This document shows, piece by piece, positions 53,152 through 61,808 of a stretch of DNA of 64,000 nucleotides. The translations under genes and the position numbers were made by a program. Under the pieces are notes generated by a model that did no database searches, was not told the DNA's origin, and saw nothing but the letters and a program-made list of their open reading frames with translations. Origin of the DNA: Muribaculaceae bacterium (GTDB taxonomy: Bacteria; Bacteroidota; Bacteroidia; Bacteroidales; Muribaculaceae); assembly GCA_017621055.1 (NCBI GenBank), contig JAGATX010000009.1, positions 1-64,000 of the forward strand, read 5' to 3'. Each line of letters opens with the position of its first letter. The first letter of the stretch is position 1.

Positions 53152-54000
53152 ATGGCACAAGACGTAGATCTTACTTCAAAAGAGTGGCGTGATATAGTAT
53201 TTGAAGGCAAAAACAAGGAATTCGGCGCCTATGTGCTCCGAGCATCCTCGCCCGCACGCCACACCAAAGCCGTACTCTGGGTACTGGCTGTTCTTGCAGT
53301 CATCCTCGTGCTGCTGATACTCTCCATCAAGGGTGTGTTCAGCAAAGCCGACGAAGACGATATCGTTACCAACACCGAGCAGGAAGTGGTGAACTACACT
53401 CCCGATGAAGAAATAATCGAGGAAGAGGAAATCAACGATTTCGAGATGCCCGAACCCGAAGAGATTATAGCTCCCGAAGAAGTGGCCAACTCCCAGCAGG
53501 TGACAGACCTCCTCATCGTTCAGGACGACCAGATCGAGGAAGACAAACAGGTTAAGGAGAACGAAGACATCCGCGAAAACGAAGCCCAGCTCGGTGCTCT
53601 GGACATCACCGAGGGCGTCAACGACCTCAACAAAGTCGAGGTCCGCGAGCAGGTTATCGCCGAGCCCGTTGTCGAAGACGAGCCCATGAGCATCGCAATG
53701 GTAGAGCAGAAGCCGGCATTCCCCGGCGGCGAAGCCGAGATGTACCGCTGGCTCAGCGACAACATCGTATACCCGCCGGCCGCTTCGGAAGAAGGCGTCC
53801 AGGGCCGAGTAGTGGTTGAATTCGTAGTTGGCAAAGACGGTGCCATAACCAACGTCCGCGTTGTACGTCCCCGTCACCCCGCTCTCGACCGCGAAGCCCT
53901 CCGCGTTATCCAGGCCATGCCGCGCTGGATCCCCGGCCGTAACAACGGCCAGCCTGTAAAGGTTACCTACACTCTACCCGTAACCTTCCGCCTCCAGTAA
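53152..54000 (+). CDS. tonB: Energy transducer TonB
   Basis: The protein (282 aa) starts in the cytoplasm with LTSKEWRDIVFEGKNKEFGAYVLRA, crosses once (VLWVLAVLAVILVLLILSI), has a Glu/Pro-rich periplasmic spacer (about residues 75-175) and a TonB_C domain from EQKPAFPGGEAEMYRWLSDNIVYP to the end. The C-terminal motif GRVVVEFVVGKDGAITNVRVVR is diagnostic. It powers outer-membrane receptors such as the BtuB-like protein of this window. A strong terminator follows at 54033. Confidence 0.93.
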   Translation: MAQDVDLTSKEWRDIVFEGKNKEFGAYVLRASSPARHTKAVLWVLAVLAVILVLLILSIKGVFSKADEDDIVTNTEQEVVNYTPDEEIIEEEEINDFEMPEPEEIIAPEEVANSQQVTDLLIVQDDQIEEDKQVKENEDIRENEAQLGALDITEGVNDLNKVEVREQVIAEPVVEDEPMSIAMVEQKPAFPGGEAEMYRWLSDNIVYPPAASEEGVQGRVVVEFVVGKDGAITNVRVVRPRHPALDREALRVIQAMPRWIPGRNNGQPVKVTYTLPVTFRLQ

Positions 54001-54032
54001 ATTCGCTTTTGAATTTCCATAACTTCCACAGA

Positions 54033-54066
54033 ACGCCCGGCCGACAACGACCGGGCGTCCTTTTTT
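54033..54066 (+). terminator. Terminator of the exbB-tonB operon
   Basis: Arms ACGCCCGG and CCGGGCGT with a 10-base loop, then CCTTTTTTC. A standard Rho-independent terminator. Confidence 0.85.
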
Positions 54067-54114
54067 CTGAACCAACGCCGGCATATCAGTGTTATATTTC
54101 CAAAAACATAAAAT

Positions 54115-54363
54115 ATGAACAACAGAATTAAACATGGCGATAAAGTAAAAGTCGACGTTTACGACGAGGCCGGCAAGCTCATGGGCGAGAAGACCGGCGA
54201 CGATTTCTACAACCTCACCGACGCCATCGAGACGGCATACACTGCAGTGCTGCCTACCGCCGGAGACATCCGCGACTATGTTTTTACCGTCTATAACCTC
54301 ACCGACGGCACCTCCGGGCGCTATCGACTCAACGCCGATGAGCATGTAAAGCTTCTCGAATAG
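54115..54363 (+). CDS. Small acidic protein of unknown function
   Basis: The 82-residue protein lacks a signal peptide or membrane segment. It reads as a compact beta-rich domain: IKHGDKVKVDVYDEAGKLMGEKTGDDFYNLTDAIETAY, then DIRDYVFTVYNLTDGTSGRYRLNADEH. The gene lies alone between two strong terminators (54033-54066 and 54403-54428), so it is a single-gene transcript. Codon use matches the neighbours. I do not recognise the family. Confidence 0.65.
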   Translation: MNNRIKHGDKVKVDVYDEAGKLMGEKTGDDFYNLTDAIETAYTAVLPTAGDIRDYVFTVYNLTDGTSGRYRLNADEHVKLLE

Positions 54364-54402
54364 CAGATAATCACCCTTCTTTTCACTATAACTAATATCG
54401 TA

Positions 54403-54428
54403 GCCGCCCGCGCACCCACGCGGGCGGC
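54403..54428 (+). terminator. Terminator after the small protein
   Basis: Perfect 10-base arms GCCGCCCGCG and CGCGGGCGGC with a 6-base loop, followed by CCTATTGTG, a weak T-tract. Confidence 0.65.
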
Positions 54429-54500
54429 CCTATTGTGTGTTTCCATGAATTTCACTAACTTTGCGTTGCGGCAGTGCCGCGTGTAACCAATTATTCCTCC

Positions 54501-55700
54501 ATGAAACACAGAATACCACTCTTTATCGCAACATTGGCTTTCGGCGCCGTCGGCGCCGTGGCTCAGCAGGCCCTGTGGGACCGCCAGCCCGTAGTATCGC
54601 CTCAGATCGGCCATAACGGACGAACAACATTCAATATTTTTGCCCCGGCAGCCGACAGCGTGGCCCTCACCGGCGACTGCGTGCCGCCAAGCATGGCTGA
54701 ATTCAACGGCAATACCTTTGCCGTGCCGCGAATGCTCCCTCTGGTGAAGGCCGACAACGGCGTATGGTCGGTGACCGTCGACTCCCTTGCCCCCGAACTT
54801 TACAGCTACAATTTCATTGTCGACGGCGTGAAAATTACCGACCCCGCCAATGTCTATGCCCTGCGCGACATCAGTTCGGTGACCAACTGCTTCATCGTTC
54901 CCGGCGGCAATGCCGACCTCTATTCCGTGCACGACGTGCCCCACGGCACCGTCGCCAAGGTGTGGTACCATACCGATACCATCGGCGCCGACCGCCGCAT
55001 GACAGTCTACACTCCCGCAGGCTATGAAAGCGACCGCGCCAAGCGCTACCCCGTGCTGTATCTTCTCCACGGCATGGGCGGCGACGAGAACGCCTGGAGC
55101 GAGCTGGGACGAGCAACCCAGATTCTCGACAATATGATAGCCGCCGGAACCGTCGAACCCATGATAGTTGTGATGACCAACGGCAATGTGGACATGCCGG
55201 CAGCCCCCGGCGAGAGCCACCTCGGCCTGACACCTCCCACCACAGACCTGCCCCGAACCATGGACGGCACCTTCGAGAGCCATTTCCCGGAAGTCGTGGC
55301 GTTTACCGACGGCAACTACCGCACAATCCCCGACAAGGCACACCGCGCAATCGCCGGCCTCTCGATGGGCGGCTTCCACAGCATGCACATATCAAAACAG
55401 TACCCCGACATGTTCGATTACATCGGCCTGTTCTCGGCAGCCATACTGCCTCGCGACCCCGCCGCCTCGGAGGTGTATTCCGACCTCGACGGCAAACTCG
55501 CCCGCCAGTTCGCCGAGGCGCCCGCCCTCTACTGGATAGCCATCGGCCGCGACGATTTCCTGTATAACGCCAACACCGCATACCGCGCCATGCTCGATGC
55601 AAAGGGATATCCATATACCTATGTGGAAAGCGACGGCGGCCACATATGGCGCAACTGGCGCAACTACCTTACCGAATTCCTGCCGCTGCTTTTCCGCTGA
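54501..55700 (+). CDS. Exported CE1-type esterase with N-terminal CBM48-like domain
   Basis: A 399-residue secreted protein: signal peptide MKHRIPLFIATLAFGAVGAVAQ, an E-set/CBM48-like domain (about residues 35-130; TTFNIFAPAADSVALTGDC, WSVTVDSLAPELYSYNFIVDG) and an alpha/beta-hydrolase esterase D domain with oxyanion and nucleophile motifs (YLLHGMGGDENAW, IAGLSMGGFHSMHI) and the catalytic His near ESDGGHIWRNWRNYL. This two-domain type includes feruloyl and xylan esterases and trehalose mycolyl-like enzymes; substrate is unproven. A TAACTTTG box (54456-54463) precedes the start by 37 bases. Confidence 0.87.
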   Translation: MKHRIPLFIATLAFGAVGAVAQQALWDRQPVVSPQIGHNGRTTFNIFAPAADSVALTGDCVPPSMAEFNGNTFAVPRMLPLVKADNGVWSVTVDSLAPELYSYNFIVDGVKITDPANVYALRDISSVTNCFIVPGGNADLYSVHDVPHGTVAKVWYHTDTIGADRRMTVYTPAGYESDRAKRYPVLYLLHGMGGDENAWSELGRATQILDNMIAAGTVEPMIVVMTNGNVDMPAAPGESHLGLTPPTTDLPRTMDGTFESHFPEVVAFTDGNYRTIPDKAHRAIAGLSMGGFHSMHISKQYPDMFDYIGLFSAAILPRDPAASEVYSDLDGKLARQFAEAPALYWIAIGRDDFLYNANTAYRAMLDAKGYPYTYVESDGGHIWRNWRNYLTEFLPLLFR

Positions 55701-55760
55701 AGTCCAAAGCCGGATTGCGCCGGGATACCGCCATTTCCCTCCTTCTTCAACAGAGAAATA

Positions 55761-55797
55761 AAAAAAGACCGGGCATGGAAGCAGTCCATGCCCGGTC
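55761..55797 (-). terminator. Terminator of ssrA
   Basis: Arms GACCGGGCATGGA and TCCATGCCCGGTC, perfect 13 bases, with six T residues on the minus-strand side. It lies 7 bases after the tmRNA CCA end. Confidence 0.85.
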
Positions 55798-55803
55798 TGG
55801 TTG

Positions 55804-56201
55804 TGGAGCTGGAGGGATTCGAACCCTCGTCCAAACGCGGAATCAATGAGCTTTCTACGTGCGTAGTTTCAAGTTGGTTTTCGAGTTGTGGCAGGCCTGA
55901 AACTACCAACCGCAACCTTAACTCCTGAAGATTTCGGCGGCTGTCAGGAGCGTTAAGCCGCCTATTTCCGATTTACCTGCACCGCCTGTTCGATCCGTCT
56001 CGGAAAAAGGACAATCGGGCGATGTCTTGTCGCTGCAACTGTTGCGGCGATTAAGCTGATCTACTGTACTTCAATCAGGCAGCAAGAGCGTAGTTGTTTT
56101 CGCCATTTAGAAAGGTCGATACCGGATATTAAAGAGCATAGATATCATGGCTCTGCACGCTTACCCACCTTTTCTACACGCTGTCAAAACCGGTCAGCCC
56201 C
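55804..56201 (-). ncRNA. ssrA: Transfer-messenger RNA (tmRNA)
   Basis: On the minus strand the 5' end GGGGCTGACCGGTTTTGACA (from 56201) and the 3' end GAGGGTTCGAATCCCTC followed by CAGCTCCA form the tRNA-like part. About 100 bases in, the tag frame (plus-strand 56078-56104, stop at 56075-56077) reads GGC GAA AAC AAC TAC GCT CTT GCT GCC TGA, giving the tag (A)GENNYALAA. It rescues stalled ribosomes. A promoter TATCTTTG (56236-56243) lies about 35 bases upstream of the mature 5' end. Confidence 0.97.
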
Positions 56202-56235
56202 GATTGCTGGTGCGTTTTTCGGTGGAAAAAGCTTA

Positions 56236-56267
56236 CAAAGATAATGCTTTTTCGGGGGTGTGGCAAG
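56236..56267 (-). promoter_or_regulatory. Promoter of ssrA
   Basis: On the minus strand CTTG (plus 56264-56267), 20-base spacer and TATCTTTG (plus 56236-56243). The predicted start near 56230 leaves a short 5' leader removed by processing at 56201. Confidence 0.6.
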
Positions 56268-56334
56268 GAGATGGCCGCAAGTTTAATGTATTTTAACCAT
56301 TTTGCTGTTTTTGTGCTGTCTGACCGGATTTTTA

Positions 56335-56366
56335 TTTGTGATGTAAGTTGATATTTTGTATTTTTG
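56335..56366 (+). promoter_or_regulatory. Promoter of carA-carB
   Basis: TTTG (56335-56338), 20-base spacer and TATTTTTG (56359-56366) match the consensus exactly. The start site near 56372 gives a leader of about 25 bases. Confidence 0.8.
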
Positions 56367-56397
56367 CGGAGTATTTAACGCATCAGGCTTACACTTT

Positions 56398-57522
56398 ATG
56401 CAGGCTACCAGACGGGCTGTTCTGACGTTGCAGGACGGCACACAATTCGAGGGGTATAGTTTCGGCTATGCCGGCTCCGTGACCGGTGAGGTTGTTTTCA
56501 ACACAGCCATGACCGGTTATCCCGAGAGTCTTACTGACCCGTCGTACGAGGGTCAGATACTTGTCACCACATTTCCTCAGCTTGGCAACTATGGAGTGCC
56601 TCCGCAGGATGGCAGCGACAGTTTGCGTCGTTTCCTGGAGAGCGGGCGTATTCATTGCCGCGCGATAGTTGCTCAGGACTATGCTTTTCACCACAGTCAC
56701 TGGCTTGCGGCGCGTTCGCTTGCCCAATGGCTGGAGGAGGAAGGTGTTCCGGGAGTATACGGTATCGACACCCGGGCGCTGACCAAGCATCTGCGCGAGC
56801 ATGGCTCGATGGTAGGTAAGGTTGTGGTAGAGGGTTGCGGTGATGTTGCGTTCGAGGACCCCAATACGCGCAATCTCATTGCGGAGACGTCGTGCCGCGA
56901 GCCTATGGTGTTCGACGGCGATGTGGATAGCGAGCCTCACAGGTTCGATGCGGGGACTTCTGCCGGCGGCGACGGTCGCAAGACCGTTGTGCTGGTGGAT
57001 TGCGGCACAAAGCATAATATTATAAGATGTCTGCTTCGCCGCGGGTTGCGTGTGGTGGTTGTTCCGTGGGACTATGATTTCACGGATATTCCATACGACG
57101 GGCTTTTTATCAGCAACGGGCCGGGTAATCCGGATTTTGCGGATGCCACGGTGGAGAATATCCGCAAGGCCATGGCCATCGGCAAGCCCATATGCGGCAT
57201 ATGCATGGGCAACCAGCTTCTTGCCAAAGCAGCGGGGGCGCGCACGTTCAAGCTCAAGTACGGTCACCGCAGTCACAATCAGCCGGTACGGCTGGCGGGC
57301 ACCGACCGTTGTTTCATCACTTCCCAGAATCATGGCTATGCCGTAGATTCGGCGACGTTGCCGCCGGAGTGGGAGCCGCTGTTCGTGAATATGAACGACG
57401 GTACGAACGAGGGTATCCGTCACCGCACGTTGCCGTTTTTCTCGGCGCAGTTCCATCCGGAGGCTTCGTCGGGGCCGCGCGACACTGAGTTTATTTTCGA
57501 CAAGTTCAAAGACATGCTCTGA
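56398..57522 (+). CDS. carA: Carbamoyl-phosphate synthase small subunit
   Basis: The protein (374 aa) has the CPSase small-chain N-terminal domain (TLQDGTQFEGYSFGYAGSVTGEVVFNTAMTGYPES) and a class I glutaminase with the nucleophile in PICGICMGNQLLAKAAG and the His-Glu pair in QFHPEASSGPRD. It releases ammonia from glutamine and channels it to CarB. I chose the ATG at 56398 because upstream codons contain the promoter. carB follows 1 base after the stop. Confidence 0.95.
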   Translation: MQATRRAVLTLQDGTQFEGYSFGYAGSVTGEVVFNTAMTGYPESLTDPSYEGQILVTTFPQLGNYGVPPQDGSDSLRRFLESGRIHCRAIVAQDYAFHHSHWLAARSLAQWLEEEGVPGVYGIDTRALTKHLREHGSMVGKVVVEGCGDVAFEDPNTRNLIAETSCREPMVFDGDVDSEPHRFDAGTSAGGDGRKTVVLVDCGTKHNIIRCLLRRGLRVVVVPWDYDFTDIPYDGLFISNGPGNPDFADATVENIRKAMAIGKPICGICMGNQLLAKAAGARTFKLKYGHRSHNQPVRLAGTDRCFITSQNHGYAVDSATLPPEWEPLFVNMNDGTNEGIRHRTLPFFSAQFHPEASSGPRDTEFIFDKFKDML

Positions 57523-57523
57523 A

Positions 57524-60500
57524 ATGACAGATAGAAAGAAATACCGAAAAGTGCTACTGTTGGGTAGCGGCGCTTTGAAGATCGGCGAGGCCGGCGAGTT
57601 CGACTATTCGGGTGCCCAGGCTCTCAAGGCCATGCGCGAGGAGGGTGTGGAGACGGTGCTCATCAACCCCAATATAGCGACGGTGCAGACGTCGCAGGGC
57701 ATGGCCGACCGCATTTATTTTCTGCCGGTGACGCCGACGTTTGTCGAGAAGGTCATCGCGCGCGAGCGTCCCGAGGGCATTCTGCTGGCGTTCGGCGGCC
57801 AGACGGCGCTGAATTGCGGCGTTGAGCTCTACCGCAGCGGTGTTCTGGAGCGCTACGGTGTGGATGTGCTCGGCACTCCGGTGCAGGCCATAATAGACAC
57901 CGAGGACCGCGAGCTTTTTGTGGAGCGACTCGCCGAGATAGGCGTCAAGACCATCCGTTCGGAGGCTGTTGCCACTGTGGACGACGCTCTTGCCGTTGCC
58001 GGACGTCTGGGTTACCCTGTCATTGTTCGTGCCGCTTATGCTCTGGGCGGTCTCGGCAGCGGTTTCTGCGATAACGACGAGGAGCTCCGCGCCCTTGTGG
58101 CCAAGGCTTTGGCTTTTGCGCCGCAGGTGCTGGTGGAGAAGTCGCTCAAGGGCTGGAAAGAGGTTGAGTACGAGGTTGTCCGCGACGCATATGACAACTG
58201 CATAACGGTGTGCAACATGGAGAATTTCGACCCGCTGGGCATTCACACGGGCGAGAGTATCGTGGTGGCGCCGTCGCAGACGCTGTCGAACGATGACTAT
58301 CATTTTCTGCGTTCGCAGGCTATAAAGATAATACGCCACATCGGCATTGTAGGCGAGTGCAATGTTCAGTATGCCTACGATCCCGAGTCGATGGACTATC
58401 GGGTTATCGAGGTCAACGCGCGGCTGTCGCGCTCTTCGGCGCTGGCATCGAAGGCCACGGGCTATCCGCTGGCATTCGTCGCCGCAAAACTGGCGTTGGG
58501 ATACGGGCTGTTCGAGCTTACGAACTCAGTCACACGGTCCACATCGGCATTCTTCGAACCGGCACTGGACTATGTTGTTGTCAAGATACCCCGCTGGGAT
58601 TTAGGTAAGTTCCATGGCGTCGACCGTCATATAGGGTCGTCGATGAAATCGGTCGGTGAGGTCATGGCCATCGGCCGAACTTTCGAGGAGGCGCTTCAGA
58701 AGGGTCTGCGGATGATAGGGCAGGGCATGCATGGTTTTGTTGAGAACCGGAGCATGAATATCGCTGATATCGACGCTGCTCTGACCAGTCCTACAGACCG
58801 CCGCATATTTGTCATTGCAGAGGCTATGCGCAGCGGCTATACACCCGAGCGCATCCACGAACTGACGAAAATCGACCTTTGGTTCCTTTATAAACTCCGC
58901 AATATAGTCGACACCGCCTTTGAACTTGAAGGTTTCAACGATCTGGAGGCTGTGCCGCGCATTTTGCTGAAGTCTGCCAAGGAGCGCGGATTCAGTGACT
59001 TCCAGATAGCCCGCGCCGTGCTTAAGGAGACGATGGACTTCCGGAGGTCGGCCGCCGAGGTGCGACGTCTGCGCAAGGCCATGGGTATAGTGCCTGTGGT
59101 GAAGCAGATCGATACCCTTGCCGCCGAGTATCCTGCAGCGACCAATTACCTGTATCTCACATATAACGGCACCGAAAACGATGTTGACTATACGGGCGAC
59201 GGCCGCTCGGTGATAGTACTGGGCAGCGGCGCCTACCGCATAGGCAGCTCTGTGGAGTTCGACTGGTGCTCTGTCAACGCCATGCAGACGGCGCGACGTC
59301 TGGGCTGGCGCTCGGTGATGATAAACTACAATCCGGAGACGGTGTCGACCGACTACGACATGTGCGAGCGGCTGTACTTCGACGAACTCACCTTCGAGAG
59401 GGTTATGGATATCGTGGAGCTCGAGCAGCCTCACGGTGTGATACTCTCGGTAGGCGGTCAGATACCCAACAATCTGGCCACGCGGCTCGATGCATCGGGT
59501 GTGAATATCCTGGGCACTTCGGCAGAGTGTATAGACCGCGCCGAAGACCGCCACAAATTCTCGGCCATGCTCGATGGCCTTGGCATTGATCAGCCACGCT
59601 GGCGCGAGCTGACATCGTTCGCCGATATCGACGAGTTTGTGGCCGAGGTGGGCTTCCCTGTGCTTGTTCGGCCGTCGTATGTGCTATCGGGTGCGGCAAT
59701 GAACGTGTGCTCCAATCCCGACGAACTGCGACGCTTCCTGGCGCTGGCGGCGAATGTATCGAAGGAGCACCCTGTGGTGGTCAGCGAGTTCATCCAGTAT
59801 GCCAAGGAGATAGAGATGGACGCCGTGGCGCAGAACGGTGAGATCAAGGCTTATGCCATTTCGGAGCATATAGAGTTCGCGGGCGTGCACAGCGGCGATG
59901 CCACTATCCAGTTTCCTCCGCAGAAGCTCTATGTGGAGACTATGAGGAGGATAAAGAAGGTATCGGCGCGCATTGCAGAGGCACTGCGTATTTCCGGTCC
60001 CTTCAACATCCAGTTCCTTGCCAAGAACAACGATATCAAGGTGATAGAATGCAACCTGCGTGCGTCGCGCAGTTTCCCCTTCGTGTCGAAAATACTGAAA
60101 ATCAACTTTATCGACCTTGCCACGCAGGTAATGCTGGGCTTGCCGGTGGAGAAACCCGCCAAGAGTGCCTTCGATCTGGACTATGTGGGCGTCAAAGCCT
60201 CGCAGTTCTCGTTCGCACGCCTGGGGGGCGCCGACCCTGTGCTGGGCGTGGACATGGCATCGACCGGCGAGGTGGCTTGCATAGGGGTCGATACCGACGA
60301 GGCCATCCTCAAGAGCCTGCTGGCCGTAGGGTTGCGTATACCCCGCAAGGCCGTGCTGCTGAGCACGGGCAGCCCACGTCAGAAGGCCGACATGCTCGAT
60401 GCGGCGCACCTGCTGGCCAAGGCCGGCATAACAATCTATGCCACCGGCGGCACTTGCCAGTTCCTCCACGACAATGGTGTGCCGGCAATACGCTGCTATT

Positions 60501-60748
60501 GGCCGTCGACACCGGAGCTGGAGCCGCAGGCCACGGCTCTGCTGGCGTCGCATGCCGTCGACCTGGTGGTCAACATGCCAAAGAACTTCACGGGTACCGA
60601 GCTCTCCAACGGCCGGAAGATACGACGTGCGGCCGTCGACCTCAACATCCCCCTGCTCACCAACTCGCGGCTGGCGTCGGCCTTTATCCGCGCGTTCACC
60701 TCTCTGCCTGTAGACGACATGGAAATCAAGAGCTGGGAAGAGTATTAA
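57524..60748 (+). CDS. carB: Carbamoyl-phosphate synthase large subunit
   Basis: The 1074-residue protein is full length. Two homologous ATP-grasp halves are seen: the first starts KVLLLGSGALKIGEAGEFDYSGAQALKA, the second VIVLGSGAYRIGSSVEFDWC (about residue 565). The C-terminal regulatory MGS-like domain (about 935-1074) has KAGITIYATGGTCQFLHDNGV. It makes carbamoyl phosphate from bicarbonate, ATP and channelled ammonia for pyrimidines and arginine. The pyrE gene of the same pathway lies at 30.7 kb. Confidence 0.95.
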   Translation: MTDRKKYRKVLLLGSGALKIGEAGEFDYSGAQALKAMREEGVETVLINPNIATVQTSQGMADRIYFLPVTPTFVEKVIARERPEGILLAFGGQTALNCGVELYRSGVLERYGVDVLGTPVQAIIDTEDRELFVERLAEIGVKTIRSEAVATVDDALAVAGRLGYPVIVRAAYALGGLGSGFCDNDEELRALVAKALAFAPQVLVEKSLKGWKEVEYEVVRDAYDNCITVCNMENFDPLGIHTGESIVVAPSQTLSNDDYHFLRSQAIKIIRHIGIVGECNVQYAYDPESMDYRVIEVNARLSRSSALASKATGYPLAFVAAKLALGYGLFELTNSVTRSTSAFFEPALDYVVVKIPRWDLGKFHGVDRHIGSSMKSVGEVMAIGRTFEEALQKGLRMIGQGMHGFVENRSMNIADIDAALTSPTDRRIFVIAEAMRSGYTPERIHELTKIDLWFLYKLRNIVDTAFELEGFNDLEAVPRILLKSAKERGFSDFQIARAVLKETMDFRRSAAEVRRLRKAMGIVPVVKQIDTLAAEYPAATNYLYLTYNGTENDVDYTGDGRSVIVLGSGAYRIGSSVEFDWCSVNAMQTARRLGWRSVMINYNPETVSTDYDMCERLYFDELTFERVMDIVELEQPHGVILSVGGQIPNNLATRLDASGVNILGTSAECIDRAEDRHKFSAMLDGLGIDQPRWRELTSFADIDEFVAEVGFPVLVRPSYVLSGAAMNVCSNPDELRRFLALAANVSKEHPVVVSEFIQYAKEIEMDAVAQNGEIKAYAISEHIEFAGVHSGDATIQFPPQKLYVETMRRIKKVSARIAEALRISGPFNIQFLAKNNDIKVIECNLRASRSFPFVSKILKINFIDLATQVMLGLPVEKPAKSAFDLDYVGVKASQFSFARLGGADPVLGVDMASTGEVACIGVDTDEAILKSLLAVGLRIPRKAVLLSTGSPRQKADMLDAAHLLAKAGITIYATGGTCQFLHDNGVPAIRCYWPSTPELEPQATALLASHAVDLVVNMPKNFTGTELSNGRKIRRAAVDLNIPLLTNSRLASAFIRAFTSLPVDDMEIKSWEEY

Positions 60749-60890
60749 CGTAATTTAACGGAAAGCCGACAAAGTCTAAAATCCTGCTGATTATAAAGTA
60801 ATGAATTGAAGGGCAGGAGTGTAGCTAAGATATGGATTGATTTGGCGCTAACAAATGTTTAAGAATTATGCCGTAGAACATATAAAATTA

Positions 60891-60922
60891 TTTGGTGGCC
60901 ACGGCAAATTGTCGGAACTTTG
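60891..60922 (+). promoter_or_regulatory. Promoter of a candidate small RNA
   Basis: TTTG (60891-60894), 20-base spacer and GAACTTTG (60915-60922), one mismatch from TAnnTTTG. It is far from the next gene (xth at 61056), which has its own -7 box, so it should drive the short transcript ending at 61010. Confidence 0.5.
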
Positions 60923-60927
60923 TAGCG

Positions 60928-61015
60928 CAAACCTAAAACAATCTTTTTTACCTTAGAAATTGTACCTATTGGAAACCCATAAGAAGGAGCTTCGCGAGGA
61001 GTTCCTTCTTATTTT
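60928..61015 (+). ncRNA. Candidate ~88-nt small RNA
   Basis: A promoter-to-terminator unit without a gene. It starts near 60928 and ends at a hairpin with arms AAGAAGGA (60981-60988) and TCCTTCTT (61003-61010) followed by ATTTTAC. The body contains ACCTTAGAAATTGTACC, whose reverse complement (GGTACAATTTCTAAGGT) resembles GGTATTAGATTTAAGGT of the candidate RNA at 34.8 kb. The rest of 60749-60890 is AT-rich without a supportable feature. Confidence 0.45.
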
Positions 61016-61028
61016 ACGGAATAATGAT

Positions 61029-61036
61029 TAACTTTG
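61029..61036 (+). promoter_or_regulatory. -7 box of the exonuclease III gene
   Basis: TAACTTTG followed by C, 19 bases before the ATG. The predicted leader is only about 14 bases. Confidence 0.55.
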
Positions 61037-61055
61037 CAGGAGCAAACAAAACATT

Positions 61056-61808
61056 ATGAAATTCATATCATGGAACGTCAACGGCCTTCGCGCCATCGTG
61101 GGCAAAGGATTTGAAGAAATATTCAGAAATTTCGACGCCGATTTTTTCTGTGTTCAGGAAATCAAGCTCCAGGAGGGTCAGATAAACCTCAGTTACGAAG
61201 GCTACGACATATACTATAACTATGCCGAGCGCAAGGGCTACTCTGGCACGGCGATCTTCGCCCGCCAGAAGCCGCTGTCGGTACGCCGCGGCATCGGTCG
61301 CGCCGAACACGACACCGAGGGGCGCGTGCTCACTCTCGAATATGCCGATTTTTTCCTTGTCAACGTGTATACCCCCAATTCGCAGGACCAGTTGGCGCGG
61401 CTGCCGTACCGCATGCAGTGGGAGGAGGCTTTTCGCGAGTATCTGGTCGGTCTTGACTCACAGAAACCGGTGATAATCTGCGGCGACCTCAATGTGGCGC
61501 ATAAGGAAATCGATCTGCGAAATCCGGAAAAGAACGTAGGCTGCCCGGGTTTCAGCGACGAGGAGCGCCGGTGCATAGGCAAATTGCTTGATTCCGGTTT
61601 TGTGGACAGCTACCGGCTTCTCCACCCCGACACTACCGACGCCTATTCATGGTGGAGCTATCGCTATCGTGCCCGCGAGAAGAATGTAGGCTGGCGCATC
61701 GATTATTTTTTAGTTTCGCAGCGGTTGGCTCCGCGGGTGTCGGAAGCCTCGATATTTCCGGAGGTAATGGGTTCCGACCATTGCCCGGTGGGGCTGGTGC
61801 TGGATTAA
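61056..61808 (+). CDS. xth: Exodeoxyribonuclease III
   Basis: A 250-residue apurinic/apyrimidinic endonuclease of the ExoIII/APE1 family: MKFISWNVNGLRAIVGKGF, the metal-binding Glu in FCVQEIKLQE, ICGDLNVAHKEIDLRNP, and the final catalytic block WRIDYFLVSQRL and GSDHCPVGLVL. It cuts DNA at abasic sites in base excision repair. It ends converging with the EFR1-type gene; the two overlap by 4 bases. Confidence 0.95.
   Translation: MKFISWNVNGLRAIVGKGFEEIFRNFDADFFCVQEIKLQEGQINLSYEGYDIYYNYAERKGYSGTAIFARQKPLSVRRGIGRAEHDTEGRVLTLEYADFFLVNVYTPNSQDQLARLPYRMQWEEAFREYLVGLDSQKPVIICGDLNVAHKEIDLRNPEKNVGCPGFSDEERRCIGKLLDSGFVDSYRLLHPDTTDAYSWWSYRYRAREKNVGWRIDYFLVSQRLAPRVSEASIFPEVMGSDHCPVGLVLD

Noticed and set aside
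55804..55850. A tRNA gene suggested by GGTTCGAATCC
   Set aside because: It is the acceptor and T-arm of the tmRNA; no separate cloverleaf is present. I found no other tRNA or rRNA gene in the window.
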